DNA from: DASXUX01 sp036504595
GTDB taxonomy: Bacteria > Planctomycetota > SZUA-567 > H5-PLA8
Length of the DNA stretch: 64,000 bases
Direction: 5' to 3'
Assembly (NCBI GenBank): GCA_036504595.1
Contig: DASXUX010000031.1
Location: forward strand, 162,373 to 226,372
Part shown: positions 24,888 through 34,467 of the stretch, in pieces
How positions within the stretch are numbered: the stretch's first letter is position 1
How the letters are laid out: each line of letters begins with the position of its first letter
The notes under the pieces: generated by a model
What the model was told of the DNA's origin: nothing
The model's database searches: none
The model's input: only the letters and a program-made list of their open reading frames with translations
Position numbers and translations under genes: made by a program

Positions 24888-27800
24888 TCAGCGCTTCTCC
24901 AATTCGTCCAGCCGCCTCAGCAACAGAGGCGTGCTGTAGGTGGCGCGCAGGGACTCGATGGAGAAGGTGCGCTTCCAGTCTTGAGCGGTCAGGTCGCCAC
25001 GGAAGGCGCCGCGTTTGAATTCCCAGAACACGCGCATTTCGATCTGGTCGGCTCGAATTCCGCGCGACGCGCTGCCTTTCAGCATCAGCCGGCCTTGCTT
25101 GCCATGAAACTCATATAGCCCGCCGTCGCGATTGGTGGTATCCGATGACCACGGCGGGCTGCTGTCGAAGCGCACCAGTACGTGCGGCTGGACGTGAGCG
25201 GGAGGGGAACTGAGTTCTTCGGTGCCGGTAAGGTGCAGGTCGATGCCGTCCCAGATTGCGTCGCGCGCGGCGTAGCCGGCCTGGAGATAGGCCAAGCCCT
25301 CGCCGTCGTAGAATTTGCCATCGCGGTCCCAGTAGCGGAAGGGTAGCGAGCGGACAATCGCGTCCTGTTCATGCTCGGCCTCGGAGGTTCCAAAGGAGCC
25401 GCGGAAGAACCTGCATCCGGTGAAGCTGGTGCCGTTCATGCGCAAGTACGAGAGCACTTCGTCGTTAATCCAGGCGTAGCCTTCGGGCGCAAAGCCGCGC
25501 GAATCGGCCACGCTGAACGTGTCGCTACGCCCGCCCAGAGTGCCGCGCAAGAGGCTGACGGCCATGCCATCGAGGAGCATGACCTGCGCGCCGACGGGAT
25601 GGTCTTTGGCTTGGGTGCCGAGGACGCCGCGGAGCACACCATTCAGCCGCATGCCGGTCTTGCTGAACATGTTGGGGTGCGTCTCGATCGCCTTGGTGGA
25701 GGGGTTGGTGACCTCGTGATCCGACTTCGTCTTTCCCTGGGTTCCAGGGATGAGCGCTGGCCAGATGGAGTCGCAGTAGAACTGGAACTGTTCCTGATTG
25801 CAGGTCTTGTAGAAGAGCAGTTCTTCTTCGATGCGCACCAGGCCGCCGGTCTGCGGCCAGTTCAAGCCACTGTTGCCGCCATTGCCGCGGTAGGGGTGAG
25901 CCCAGGCCTCCTCCACTAGAATGGTCTCGTCAGCGGCCTTGGTGCCTTCGCCCGTGGTCGTCATCGCGATGCGCGCGCCTTGAGTCTGGAAGGTGTTGAC
26001 CTTGAGCTCGTCCAGATGGCCGCGCATTTTGCCTTCCTGGTTGCGATCTGCGCCGACAATGCGCCGTGCGCCGACGGCGTCGGGAAGTTCGCCCGACGGC
26101 CATTTCAGCATTCGTGACATGCCGCCCGGGTAGCGGCGCGAGGCGAAATCATCCAGGCCGATGTGATAGCTGATGCTCCACCCGCCCCACGTCGCGACGC
26201 GGTGCTGAGCGTCCCAGTTCCAGTTCTCCCACATGCGTGTGCAGGCTTGCTTGACATAGCGCAGTTCGCCGTTCGTCGAACCGCGCTCGACAATGGTCAA
26301 TTCGCTGACGCCATCCGGACCGTATGGCGAAAGCTGGTCGCCGCCCTGCGGGCCGTCCATGGCGGTCACGGGAATCACTTTGGCTTTCTTGTCGTGAGCG
26401 CTATCGCGGCCGGCCGACGTGTTGCAGATGCCCAGGCAGTTCCGGAACTCCATCCACATGCTGTCGCCCTGTTTGCGGACCGGCGGATTGCCGACGTTGA
26501 TCCACTGGCTGCCGCTGTAGCCGCAATTGGCAATCATGTAGTTCTTTCCGTTGACCGACTGCTTGTCCTGATATCGAATCCACTCCACAATCTTGTCGTT
26601 GGTGTCGTCGTCGATTTGCACAATTCCGTGCTGGTCGTACTCGTTGCTGTTGGTGACCTCGATGCTGGCCAGGGAAATGCCGCCGGTCAAGTTTCGCGCC
26701 GGAACAGTGCAGTTGCCGCTCTTTTGCGCGCGAGACAGTCCCGTGAACTGGGTGGCGGTGCGTTTGGCGTAGTAGAGTAGTTCCCCGCTGCACATGATGA
26801 AACCGGACGGCGGGAAGTTGCTGCAATCGTCCACGGGAATCTTCTGCGTCTCGGTGTCGAGGATGAACGGGATCTTTGAGCGGCTCAGGTCGATGTTGCA
26901 GTGCGTGTTGCGCGGGGTGTCGATGCGCTCGGTCAGGGTCGCTCCGCCGACGAAAAGGTCATGCGCCAGTCCGACCGAAAACCCGTAGGGCATCACGAAC
27001 TCGCCGCTTTCATGCTTGGCGTTTGCGCTGTTGCGCGTGCCACGGCGGAGCTGGTTAAAGGTCGTGCCGTTGCGCTGCTTGTATTCGATGATCTCTTCGC
27101 CGACCTGGACGGCTCCGCCCTGGCGGGGGAAGCAGTCGTCGAGGTTGTCGTCGTCGGATTCGATCGACATGCTGGTGTTGTCGTTGAGTTCGAGTCCCTG
27201 GTTCAGTTTCGCGCCGGGCCGGAAGATGAGCTTCTCGCCGCGGGGTTCGGGGCAGGCATCGACGCGAATCTCCTGTCCGTTCATCCGGCCGCTCTTCCAC
27301 GACGCGGCCACATGCCACCAATCGCCGCCATCGAGCTGGTAGGGGAAGATGCATTCGACCGGCGGCCGGCGGAGGTGCTTCCAGTTTCCGCTGTTGCCGG
27401 GCTGGCATTCCATGCCGGCATCGTAAATGCGAATGACCAGGCCGGGCTTGGGCTGGCCATTCGGCTCGTACGAGAACGTGACGCGGTTGCGGTCTTCCTC
27501 CAGGCTTTCGTCGTAGAACACGCACTGCCCGGACCCGATCGGCCGATACCACATTTCCACGGCTGTTGGCTGCGATGCCGGCTGGAACTGACGGGGAAGA
27601 TTCGTGACGCCCTTGGCGTTGTCCGCAAACGGGTCTTCGTTCGCCGCTACAGGCTGGTTCTGCTGCGGATTCATTTGTCCGCGGCCCTGGTTGCCGCCGC
27701 GGCCGGTGTTTCCGCCGATGGGGATGACGAACGGCTGGCGCTTGGACATATCGTAACCGTCCTGGCGGTAGCCGGCGTCGCGTTCGTCTTCGCAGTGCTC

Positions 27801-29573
27801 GATGAACTCGCCCGGCAGGTTGTGCGGGCCGCTTTCGCCGACATCCAGCCGCACGTTGCCGGAATTGAACATGGGCATTTTCACTTCGGCGTTGCGCTTG
27901 TAGCGGTACTGGCCCATCGGAACGGGGAAGGTAACGACGCGGGAACCCAGGCCTTGCTCGACCAGAGTTTGGAACCCGGCCTGATACTCGATTTTGAAGC
28001 GCCCCGGCCACGGCGTCGGCAGCGTGACGAGTTGCCGTTGCGAGTGCCGGGCGAGTTGCAGTCCGTTCTCGGCATTCACGATGCCGGTGGATTCGATCGT
28101 GAAGGATCCGAACGAGGAGTAGCAGAAATGGACCGTGGCGGTACGAAGCTTCGGGCTGCCGGGTTCGGTGGCGTTGATGTACAGCGCGTCGCGCTGCTGC
28201 GGGCTTAAGATGCCGCGCGAGCAGGCCTGATCCAGGCCTTTCCGCAGCATCAACTCGTTACTGTAAGACGTTCCCGGGCCGAGCAGAAACGCGGCCAGAA
28301 TACGGGCCTTTTCGCGGGAGACGGCATCTTTGGAGCGGAAGGCGCAGACGCCGGTGAAGACGGCCTCGAGCACCTCGCGCGAGGCTGTATTGATGTTGAT
28401 AGGATGGCGGACTTCGGGCTGGACGTAAAATTCGTTGTTCGTGCTGCTCGTGTTGTTCGCGTCCGGCAGGCCGATGGGGTTGTCCAGCGTCACGACAGCG
28501 CTGCCGTCCTGCTGCGGCGTGCAGAGTCGCACGCGCTGATAGTTCGTCGCAATGCCGCCGTTGATCACCCGGACCAGCGCTCCCGGCGTAAAGCCGTCGC
28601 CCTTCTCCACGCGGAAGCCGCCTACCGTTGCGCCGCCCGAGGCGCCCAGTCGCGCCGACTGTCCCCAGATCGGACCGTCCAGTCCGGACTGCACCGTCAG
28701 GTGTCGTTCGATGCGCGCGAACTCCTCGGGCCGCATGGCGTCCTGCGCGCCCAATGGGATTTTGATTTCGTAAACCGAGCGGAAGGGCAGGAAGGTTGGC
28801 CCGCCGCCGCGGAATTTGTAATCGCAGATGACCCGCGCGCGGCCGTCGAAGACCAGCGCGCCTTCAACGTGATGCATGGTCACGCCGTTGGCGAGCATGA
28901 TGGCGTTGCCTTGCACCGCGTTGTAGCGCAGCGGGTTGCGTTCGCCGAGCAGACAGACCAGGCCGCCGTCGGCGCGGAACTTCTTGCCGTCGTCCACCAT
29001 GAGGACTGTCGAACCCGTATCGGCCTGTTGCGTGAGCAGCGCCGAACCGATCAGGTTGCCCAGCAGGACGGGGGAGCAGCTTGCCAGATTGATCTTGCCT
29101 TGCTCGTCCTCGACCTTGGCCGTCCACATCACGCCGTTGGGATTCTGGAAATCCATGTTGATCTTCGCCATTTGCCGGTCGGCGCCTGGGAAGTCCATGG
29201 GCACTTTCAAGTCGGCGAGCGTCGTGACTTCGCGCTGGCCGGTGCGCAGATCGTAGTGCAGCGTGTTCTTGTGGAGCTGCGCCAAGGCGTGCGCTTGAGC
29301 GGCATCGGCGCCGGCGCGAGCTTGCAGCGCGTTGAGGTCCGCGCGTGCCGAGCGTGCGTGCAGCAGCATCGATAAGACAAAGGGCGCAGCGAGGGCCATC
29401 AAGCCGGCGAGGATGATGATGACCATCAGGATGGCTACGCCGCGAGGCGGGCGGGCCCGTTCACCCCTAACCCCTCTCCCGCGCGGGGGAGAGGGGAACC
29501 GGAGAAGCGGGCTGGACGCCCGCACGACATTGACGTTGGCGGGCAGGGACGCCCGCCCTACTTGCATCGTCAT
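24888..29573 (-). CDS. Giant GspK-like minor pseudopilin with LamG-like domain
   Basis: 1561 residues against about 300 for ordinary GspK. A 45-residue leader ends RPPRG, then VAILMVIIILAGLMALAAPFVLSML, which lacks Glu+5 as GspK does. HPININTASREVLEAVFTGVC (near residue 390) matches the GspK SAM-like domain, and a helical region follows. The unusual C-terminal ~900 residues include a LamG-like segment (TAVEMWYRPIGSGQCVFYDE..GGDWWHVAASWKSGRMNG). The leader is built from two repeat families (VGRASLPA, SPLLRFPSPPRGRG). The ATG overlaps the upstream stop with GGAGG 8 nt before. Probably tips the pseudopilus and displays a binding region. Confidence 0.82.
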   Translation of the reverse strand: MTMQVGRASLPANVNVVRASSPLLRFPSPPRGRGVRGERARPPRGVAILMVIIILAGLMALAAPFVLSMLLHARSARADLNALQARAGADAAQAHALAQLHKNTLHYDLRTGQREVTTLADLKVPMDFPGADRQMAKINMDFQNPNGVMWTAKVEDEQGKINLASCSPVLLGNLIGSALLTQQADTGSTVLMVDDGKKFRADGGLVCLLGERNPLRYNAVQGNAIMLANGVTMHHVEGALVFDGRARVICDYKFRGGGPTFLPFRSVYEIKIPLGAQDAMRPEEFARIERHLTVQSGLDGPIWGQSARLGASGGATVGGFRVEKGDGFTPGALVRVINGGIATNYQRVRLCTPQQDGSAVVTLDNPIGLPDANNTSSTNNEFYVQPEVRHPININTASREVLEAVFTGVCAFRSKDAVSREKARILAAFLLGPGTSYSNELMLRKGLDQACSRGILSPQQRDALYINATEPGSPKLRTATVHFCYSSFGSFTIESTGIVNAENGLQLARHSQRQLVTLPTPWPGRFKIEYQAGFQTLVEQGLGSRVVTFPVPMGQYRYKRNAEVKMPMFNSGNVRLDVGESGPHNLPGEFIEHCEDERDAGYRQDGYDMSKRQPFVIPIGGNTGRGGNQGRGQMNPQQNQPVAANEDPFADNAKGVTNLPRQFQPASQPTAVEMWYRPIGSGQCVFYDESLEEDRNRVTFSYEPNGQPKPGLVIRIYDAGMECQPGNSGNWKHLRRPPVECIFPYQLDGGDWWHVAASWKSGRMNGQEIRVDACPEPRGEKLIFRPGAKLNQGLELNDNTSMSIESDDDNLDDCFPRQGGAVQVGEEIIEYKQRNGTTFNQLRRGTRNSANAKHESGEFVMPYGFSVGLAHDLFVGGATLTERIDTPRNTHCNIDLSRSKIPFILDTETQKIPVDDCSNFPPSGFIMCSGELLYYAKRTATQFTGLSRAQKSGNCTVPARNLTGGISLASIEVTNSNEYDQHGIVQIDDDTNDKIVEWIRYQDKQSVNGKNYMIANCGYSGSQWINVGNPPVRKQGDSMWMEFRNCLGICNTSAGRDSAHDKKAKVIPVTAMDGPQGGDQLSPYGPDGVSELTIVERGSTNGELRYVKQACTRMWENWNWDAQHRVATWGGWSISYHIGLDDFASRRYPGGMSRMLKWPSGELPDAVGARRIVGADRNQEGKMRGHLDELKVNTFQTQGARIAMTTTGEGTKAADETILVEEAWAHPYRGNGGNSGLNWPQTGGLVRIEEELLFYKTCNQEQFQFYCDSIWPALIPGTQGKTKSDHEVTNPSTKAIETHPNMFSKTGMRLNGVLRGVLGTQAKDHPVGAQVMLLDGMAVSLLRGTLGGRSDTFSVADSRGFAPEGYAWINDEVLSYLRMNGTSFTGCRFFRGSFGTSEAEHEQDAIVRSLPFRYWDRDGKFYDGEGLAYLQAGYAARDAIWDGIDLHLTGTEELSSPPAHVQPHVLVRFDSSPPWSSDTTNRDGGLYEFHGKQGRLMLKGSASRGIRADQIEMRVFWEFKRGAFRGDLTAQDWKRTFSIESLRATYSTPLLLRRLDELEKR
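29460..29562. repeat. Composite repeat encoding the GspK-like leader
   Basis: TTCACCCCTAACCCCTCTCC with CGCGCGGGGGAGAGGGG (hairpin), GCGGGCTGGACGCCCGCACG and GGCGGGCAGGGACGCCCGCC lie in series. All three are within the coding frame between the start codon and the prepilin cleavage site. Confidence 0.8.
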
Positions 29574-30865
29574 TGCGGCGCCTCCTCGGCCTTCTTGGCG
29601 GGGGGCCTGATGCCGAAGACGCTGGGTTCGTTGGGCTCTTCGGCTTCTTTCTTTACGACGGCCTTGCTCGGTTTGTTGGGGTCTTCGGCTGGGGTGAGCA
29701 CGGCCGTGGGCGGCGGAGGCGGCTTGGCCTTTGTTGGGGTGGCCGGCGCGGCGGAGGCGATGGGCTGCTTCGGCTCGGCGATCTCCAATTCGCTGCGCGA
29801 AACCTGGCCGAACATGGAGACGTCGATGGTGCGCTGCTTGCGGCCGGTGGTGATCATGACGCTGACCGGTCCGGGGTGGTAGCGCATGTCGAGCGACCCG
29901 TCGGCGGCGAAATGGATCGCGTTCCAGGGCGCGGCGGTATGTGCGATCTCGTAATTCGGAGGCAGATGCACGGCGTTGCCGACGACGGCGCTCATGATGC
30001 GGACTTCATCGACCAGTCCTTCCATGCTGACCGTGTCGTGACCGATCAGGAAGGGATACTCCGTGATCGGCGGTCTGGATCCCGCGCCGACGCCAACGAT
30101 GGCATCATCGACCAGGACGCACGTGGACTGCGGACTCCAGACCAGGCCGACTTTGGTCCAGCGTCCGGGAACGATGTGGTAGTTGGGTGCTTTTACGGTC
30201 ACCTTGCCGACGTTGCCTTCGAGCATTCCGGCGCGGGCGATCTTCAGGTAGTACGCGTTCTTCTTGTAGAAGATGTAATTGTCGCCGGTGAACGTGTACG
30301 TCGCCGGGCGGATGTAGCCTTCAATATAGCCGCCGTCGTCGCAGTCGAAGTCCGGGTCCGCTCCCGCATCCACGCAAGAGCCTTCGGTCAGCCGCACGCA
30401 CTTGCCGATCTTGCCGTCCGGAAACAGCGACGCTCCGCGCAAGATCGCCGCATGATAGGGACCGCTGGTCTTGCCGTAGCCATTCTTGTCTTCGAAATGC
30501 CACATGCCGACCGTGCGATAGGCCCAGGGCACGACGCTGCGGGTCTTCACATCGATGGCGACAAACCCTGGCGCGCCGGACGAGATCGCGGAACTGTGCG
30601 CCTGCCGGATCGCCACATCGACTGCTGACGCGGCGCCTTGCTCCTTGAAGCGGTTGGACATGCGAATGTAAACGCCGACGGACATGGCCAAGAGGACGCC
30701 GATGAGGGCCATCACGGCGAGAAGTTCGAGCAGGGTGATGCCGCGTGCGGCTCTGCCGCACGCGATTGCGGATTGCGGATTGCGGATTGCGGATTGAACG
30801 GCGGAGCGCGAGACGCCCGCAGTACGGAGCGGGGATGAGTGGTGATAGGCGGCGCGGTTGGGCAT
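29570..30865 (-). CDS. GspH-like pseudopilin with LamG/concanavalin-like domain
   Basis: About 431 residues from the ATG at 30865; the open frame runs 41 codons further up through repeats. A 42-residue leader ends CGRAARG, then ITLLELLAVMALIGVLLAMSVGVYI with Glu+5. A GspH-like part (AASAVDVAIRQAHSSAISSG) is followed by a LamG-like jelly roll (LRGASLFPDGKIGKCVRLTE, IEGYIRPATYTF, GRWTKVGLVW, VDEVRIMS) and a Pro-rich tail. LamG domains bind glycans or proteins, so the pilus may be adhesive. The leader is encoded by a GATTGCG heptamer tract plus a palindrome. The stop overlaps the GspK-like start. Confidence 0.78.
   Translation of the reverse strand: MPNRAAYHHSSPLRTAGVSRSAVQSAIRNPQSAIACGRAARGITLLELLAVMALIGVLLAMSVGVYIRMSNRFKEQGAASAVDVAIRQAHSSAISSGAPGFVAIDVKTRSVVPWAYRTVGMWHFEDKNGYGKTSGPYHAAILRGASLFPDGKIGKCVRLTEGSCVDAGADPDFDCDDGGYIEGYIRPATYTFTGDNYIFYKKNAYYLKIARAGMLEGNVGKVTVKAPNYHIVPGRWTKVGLVWSPQSTCVLVDDAIVGVGAGSRPPITEYPFLIGHDTVSMEGLVDEVRIMSAVVGNAVHLPPNYEIAHTAAPWNAIHFAADGSLDMRYHPGPVSVMITTGRKQRTIDVSMFGQVSRSELEIAEPKQPIASAAPATPTKAKPPPPPTAVLTPAEDPNKPSKAVVKKEAEEPNEPSVFGIRPPAKKAEEAPQ
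30762..30797. repeat. GATTGCG heptamer tandem repeat inside a leader coding region
   Basis: About five units of GATTGCG(G) in tandem. The minus-strand frame encodes SAIRNPQSAIACG of the GspH-like prepilin leader. A clear period-7 STRR-type repeat. Confidence 0.85.
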
Positions 30866-30938
30866 AGGGGACTCGTAACTCGTGAGGTTGCTGTTCCTGC
30901 CTCCTGCGTCCTGCCTCCTGCTTGCTCGCCGCGAACTG

Positions 30939-30973
30939 CACGGGCAGCCAACGGCTAACAGAGGCTGCCCGTG
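30939..30973. repeat. CACGGGCAGCC hairpin between pseudopilin genes
   Basis: CACGGGCAGCC and GGCTGCCCGTG pair perfectly over 11 bp around a 13-nt loop and are followed by GCAC. A relative of the 56337-56447 hairpins. It sits in the transcript between gspG and the GspH-like gene and could protect the abundant gspG message or tune downstream expression (inference). Beside it, at 30893-30924, CCTGCCTCCTGCGTCCTGCC is another short tandem tract. Confidence 0.7.
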
Positions 30974-30988
30974 GCACGCACCTACCAC

Positions 30989-31513
30989 TTACTGATCCGG
31001 CCGGGCTTTGTTCCAGTTGACGATGTCGTCGCTTTCACGGCGGCCTTCGTCGTAGTTGCCGTCCGGGCCGGCGGAGATCAACCGGTACGTTCTCTTGTTC
31101 GGGGCTTTGCTGTTGTAGTCGTGGTGGTGGAAATAGCGAATCGGGCGCATGAACGCATCGGCAAACTCCAGGTGATCGTTCTTGTTGGAGTCGCAGACCT
31201 TCAGTTCGGTGGACTTGATGTACGGGCCCTCTTTTTTGTCTGTGTTCAAGCATTTATAGAGGGACTCGGCGCCCTTGATGCCGTCGGGGTCGTTTTCGGA
31301 TGGCGGGTAGTCTTGAAAGTCGGCTTGGTACTGCTCCAGCGCGGCTTCGATGATCTTCAGGGTTGCTTCGGTCTCGCGGATGCGGGCCTGCTTGCGCGCG
31401 GCGCCCAGCGCAGTCAGCACCAGCCCGCTCAAGATCGCGATGATGCCCAAGACGACAAGCATCTCGACCAGCGTAAAGCCGCGAGCGGTGCGACGGGGGA
31501 TGTGCGCGTTCAT
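30989..31513 (-). CDS. Major pseudopilin GspG-like
   Basis: 174 residues from the ATG at 31513 (GAGGG upstream). This is the only pseudopilin here with an ordinary short leader (MNAHIPRRTARG, 12 residues). The mature N-terminus is FTLVEMLVVLGIIAILSGLVL (Phe+1, Glu+5). The globular part carries a GspG-like layout (TEATLKIIEAALEQYQADFQDYP..SAGPDGNYDEG), with an acidic loop near the C-terminus that in GspG binds calcium. It would form the shaft of the pseudopilus. It lies directly downstream of the TPR gene (10 bp). Confidence 0.85.
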   Translation of the reverse strand: MNAHIPRRTARGFTLVEMLVVLGIIAILSGLVLTALGAARKQARIRETEATLKIIEAALEQYQADFQDYPPSENDPDGIKGAESLYKCLNTDKKEGPYIKSTELKVCDSNKNDHLEFADAFMRPIRYFHHHDYNSKAPNKRTYRLISAGPDGNYDEGRRESDDIVNWNKARPDQ

Positions 31514-31523
31514 GGCTGGCCCT

Positions 31524-33962
31524 CTACTTGTTGTCCTTCGTCGGTGGCGGCGGATTGACCGGCGGCTTCGGCGCCGCGTTGTCATTTGGCGTGGGCGGTG
31601 GGCCGACGGGCGTCAAAGCGCCCGCACCTTCGTCCTGCACCACCGGACCCCGCGTTACAAGCACGAGGTTGTCGGCCGACGCATTGACTTCTTCCTTCGG
31701 CGGAGCCTGCACGTAGACGCCGACGGTCACGCGGCCGGGTTTCTGCACGTTCATGTTCAAATCAAAGGTTTTCTTGCCATTGAACCACAGACCCACTTTG
31801 CCGGTTTTCAAGTCATCGGTGCTGATCGCCAGCCGCAAGCGGCCATCGGACGGCCACTCCAGCTTGGTGCTCTGCCAGTTTGGCGCCACTCCGCCGAAGT
31901 CGCGGAAGCGAACCTTGACCTCGTTCGTCTCGTCTTTCGCGTACTCCATTTCAAAGGCGACGGCGGCGTTGGTGGAGGAGCCCATCCGGATGCCAAAGGT
32001 GACCGGACTGGTGGGGGACATCTCCAGATCCGCTTCGAAGCGCACAAACTCATCGGCCTTCACATCCTTGTAGATTTCCACTTTACCGCCCGTCGCAGTC
32101 CCCTGCGTGCCGGAGAAGAGCAGGCGTCCATCCACGACATTCGCTTTCACGATGCCCTGGCGCAGGGTCCATTTGTTCGGCAGGTTGCCGTCGCTGAAGG
32201 TCACGTATTCCAGGCTCAAGTTGTCCTGCTGATAGATGCGGCGCAGAGCGTCGGCGGCGTAGGCGCAACTGCCGTCGGCGGCAAGAGCCTGTTGGAAGTA
32301 ATCCAGCGCCGACTCCTTGTTCTTGTCGAAGTTGAAGATGTAGCCCATTCCGCACAGAGCGGTTGCGTTGCGCGGATCGAGCTTCTGAGCCTGCTTAAAA
32401 CTCTCCTTGGCCTGCTCCAGTTCCTTCACTTTCAGCAGAGCCACGCCTTGTCCGGCGAAGTAGTCGGCGGCCTCCTTTGTGGTTGGATCGAGTTTCACGG
32501 CGCGAGCATACGCTTCTTTTGCCTTGTCGCCCTTGCCGAGTCTCAGCGACACGGCGCCCAACGCGGCCTGCGCCGGCGCGTAAGCGGGCGCGAGCTTGGC
32601 GGCGCGTTCAAAGGCTGTTTCGGCGGCGGCGTAGTCGCCCTGGCGGAACTTCTGTTCGCCGATGAAGTATTGCATGTAGGCGTCGGGCGGGTTGAGTTCG
32701 AAGACTTCCTTGTACTTTGCGGCCGCTTCCTCGCGCTTGAGCTTGGCGTCCTTCAGGGCGTCCGTCGAACCGAGCGCCTCCAGGCTCTTGGCCTCGCGTT
32801 CGATCGCGACGGCGTTGGCCAGCAGCAGCCGGGGCTGGCCGGCCTTCTTGATGAACGCATTCTTGGCGGCGGCGTAGAAGTCCTTGAGCTGTTCGGGATC
32901 GCCGCTGAGCACCTTTGCGAATGCCTGCAGGGCGAAGGCTTCCGCGCAGTCGGGGTCGATGTTCAAGGCGTCCTTGGCTTCGGAGCATGCTTCGTCGTAC
33001 TGTTTGAGCATGATCTTCGCGGCGGCCATTCCAAGCTGAGCCTGTTTCTGGCGGGGCTTGATTTGCAGCGCGGTTTTCAGGCTTTCCTCGGCGTCCTTGA
33101 ACTCGCCCTGCCTGAGCAGCACCAATCCTTGGCCGACCAGCGCGGCAACGTTCTTGGAGTTTTTGGCCAGAGCGGCCGCGAACATGTCTTTGGCCTCTTG
33201 GGCGCGGCCCTGGCCGAGCAGGTATTCGGCGCGTGAAACCACGATTTCCTGATCGTCGGGCGTGAGTTTGAACGCCTTCTCTAAATCCTTCTCGGCGGCG
33301 TCCAGCGTGCCCAGGGCCATGTACGCTTTGCCGCGCAGCATGTAACTGCGCCCCTTTTGCGGCGTCGCGGTCACAAGGGTGTCGGCTGTCTTGAGCGCCT
33401 GCTGTCCGTCACCGGCATCCAACTGCAGCCCGCAGAGGGTCTCCAGCAGGCCCGGGTTGCTGCTCTTTGCCTTGATGAGCATCTCGATCAGTTTCGGTTT
33501 CAGATTTGGGTCGTAGTACTTGAAGAAGACCTTGGCCAGCGCGTTGAGTTTCTCGGCGTTGCCGGCGTACATTTTCGAGATGCGTTCGAGCTCTCTTTCG
33601 GGCGTCGCGCGCCTCCGGACTTCCTTGGTTTCATCGGTCGTGAACGGACGGGTGGCGTTGGTGATGACGTTCCTGATCTTGTACTCGCCCGCGTTGGCTC
33701 CCTCGGTCAAAATGCCTTTCGCGTAGCCGCCGTCCTTGAAGTACACCTCGTCGTACTGCTGAATCTTGATCTCACCCTTTACGGAGATCATTTCCGGATC
33801 GTCGCCTTCGTCGGTTTCAGCGGCGACGATGACGCCGGTCAGCGCCGCCAAGCTCAACGCCAGCAGCAGCCGCACCTTGCGGCATTGCCAGCTTGTCAGC
33901 GGAGGCACCCACAGCTTTTCCATAGTATGATGACGTTCTGCAAGTCTTGATTGCTGCCACAT
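31524..33962 (-). CDS. Secreted TPR protein with C-terminal beta-sandwich
   Basis: 812 residues. N-terminal signal or anchor segment (VRLLLALSLAALTGVIVAAE), then a small beta domain (VYFKDGGYAKGILTEG), at least ten TPR units (ALAKNSKNVAALVGQGLVLL; ARAVKLDPTTKEAADYFAGQG) and a C-terminal jelly-roll-like domain (LLFSGTQGTATGGKVEIYKD..VKVRFRDFGG). The tail is Pro/Asn-rich. In pilus clusters TPR proteins such as PilF/PilW aid secretin assembly; this one is far larger. Start is ATG 33962, abutting the upstream stop; ATG 33923 is an alternative, and neither has a clear ribosome binding site. Confidence 0.78.
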   Translation of the reverse strand: MWQQSRLAERHHTMEKLWVPPLTSWQCRKVRLLLALSLAALTGVIVAAETDEGDDPEMISVKGEIKIQQYDEVYFKDGGYAKGILTEGANAGEYKIRNVITNATRPFTTDETKEVRRRATPERELERISKMYAGNAEKLNALAKVFFKYYDPNLKPKLIEMLIKAKSSNPGLLETLCGLQLDAGDGQQALKTADTLVTATPQKGRSYMLRGKAYMALGTLDAAEKDLEKAFKLTPDDQEIVVSRAEYLLGQGRAQEAKDMFAAALAKNSKNVAALVGQGLVLLRQGEFKDAEESLKTALQIKPRQKQAQLGMAAAKIMLKQYDEACSEAKDALNIDPDCAEAFALQAFAKVLSGDPEQLKDFYAAAKNAFIKKAGQPRLLLANAVAIEREAKSLEALGSTDALKDAKLKREEAAAKYKEVFELNPPDAYMQYFIGEQKFRQGDYAAAETAFERAAKLAPAYAPAQAALGAVSLRLGKGDKAKEAYARAVKLDPTTKEAADYFAGQGVALLKVKELEQAKESFKQAQKLDPRNATALCGMGYIFNFDKNKESALDYFQQALAADGSCAYAADALRRIYQQDNLSLEYVTFSDGNLPNKWTLRQGIVKANVVDGRLLFSGTQGTATGGKVEIYKDVKADEFVRFEADLEMSPTSPVTFGIRMGSSTNAAVAFEMEYAKDETNEVKVRFRDFGGVAPNWQSTKLEWPSDGRLRLAISTDDLKTGKVGLWFNGKKTFDLNMNVQKPGRVTVGVYVQAPPKEEVNASADNLVLVTRGPVVQDEGAGALTPVGPPPTPNDNAAPKPPVNPPPPTKDNK

Positions 33963-34460
33963 TTAGGGCGCTTTCTCCGGAGCTTTTAGCGGGGACTTGG
34001 GGTCGGTCGCCTTGTTTGGGAGTGCCGGGCCTTTCGGGTCGGGATTCTTCATCCCTGGATTCTTGGGGTCGATCGCGGCGGCGGCTTTGACGTTCTTCAG
34101 GAACTCATCGCCAAAGCGCGGCAGCTTGTCCGAGCCTTCCAGTGACGGGCCGGGTTCGGGCAAGAGCTGGGCGGGGCGTCGCACGTTCGCAGGCGGAAGG
34201 TCCAGGTCCACCGGCTCGAATTTCCTCACTTCCGGGTCTTTCTCGATGATGGTTCGTTTGGAGATCACCGGCGCTTCGGCGAAGTAGGACTCGGTGCTTA
34301 GAGCGGTCAGCGCGGCTTGATCGAGCTTCACCTGCACGGGGCGTTCAGTGCCGCCGACGCTGTAAGTCTTTGCCGCTGGGTTGCTGGTGACCAGGAAAAC
34401 CGCGGCAACGACTGCCAGACCCAGCAGAATGCGCCCGAGTTGCTCATTGATCAGGTTCAT
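33963..34460 (-). CDS. Single-pass membrane protein of the pilus cluster
   Basis: 165 residues. One N-terminal membrane anchor (ILLGLAVVAAVFLVTSNP), then a periplasmic part that becomes Pro/Lys-rich and low-complexity (DPKNPGMKNPDPKGPALP). By position (after the PilO-like gene) and layout it could stand in for PilP or GspC, which link the inner membrane to the secretin, but I see no sequence motif that proves it. GAGG lies 5 nt before the ATG; 7 bp separate it from the PilO-like stop. Confidence 0.7.
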   Translation of the reverse strand: MNLINEQLGRILLGLAVVAAVFLVTSNPAAKTYSVGGTERPVQVKLDQAALTALSTESYFAEAPVISKRTIIEKDPEVRKFEPVDLDLPPANVRRPAQLLPEPGPSLEGSDKLPRFGDEFLKNVKAAAAIDPKNPGMKNPDPKGPALPNKATDPKSPLKAPEKAP

Positions 34461-34467
34461 AGCATCC

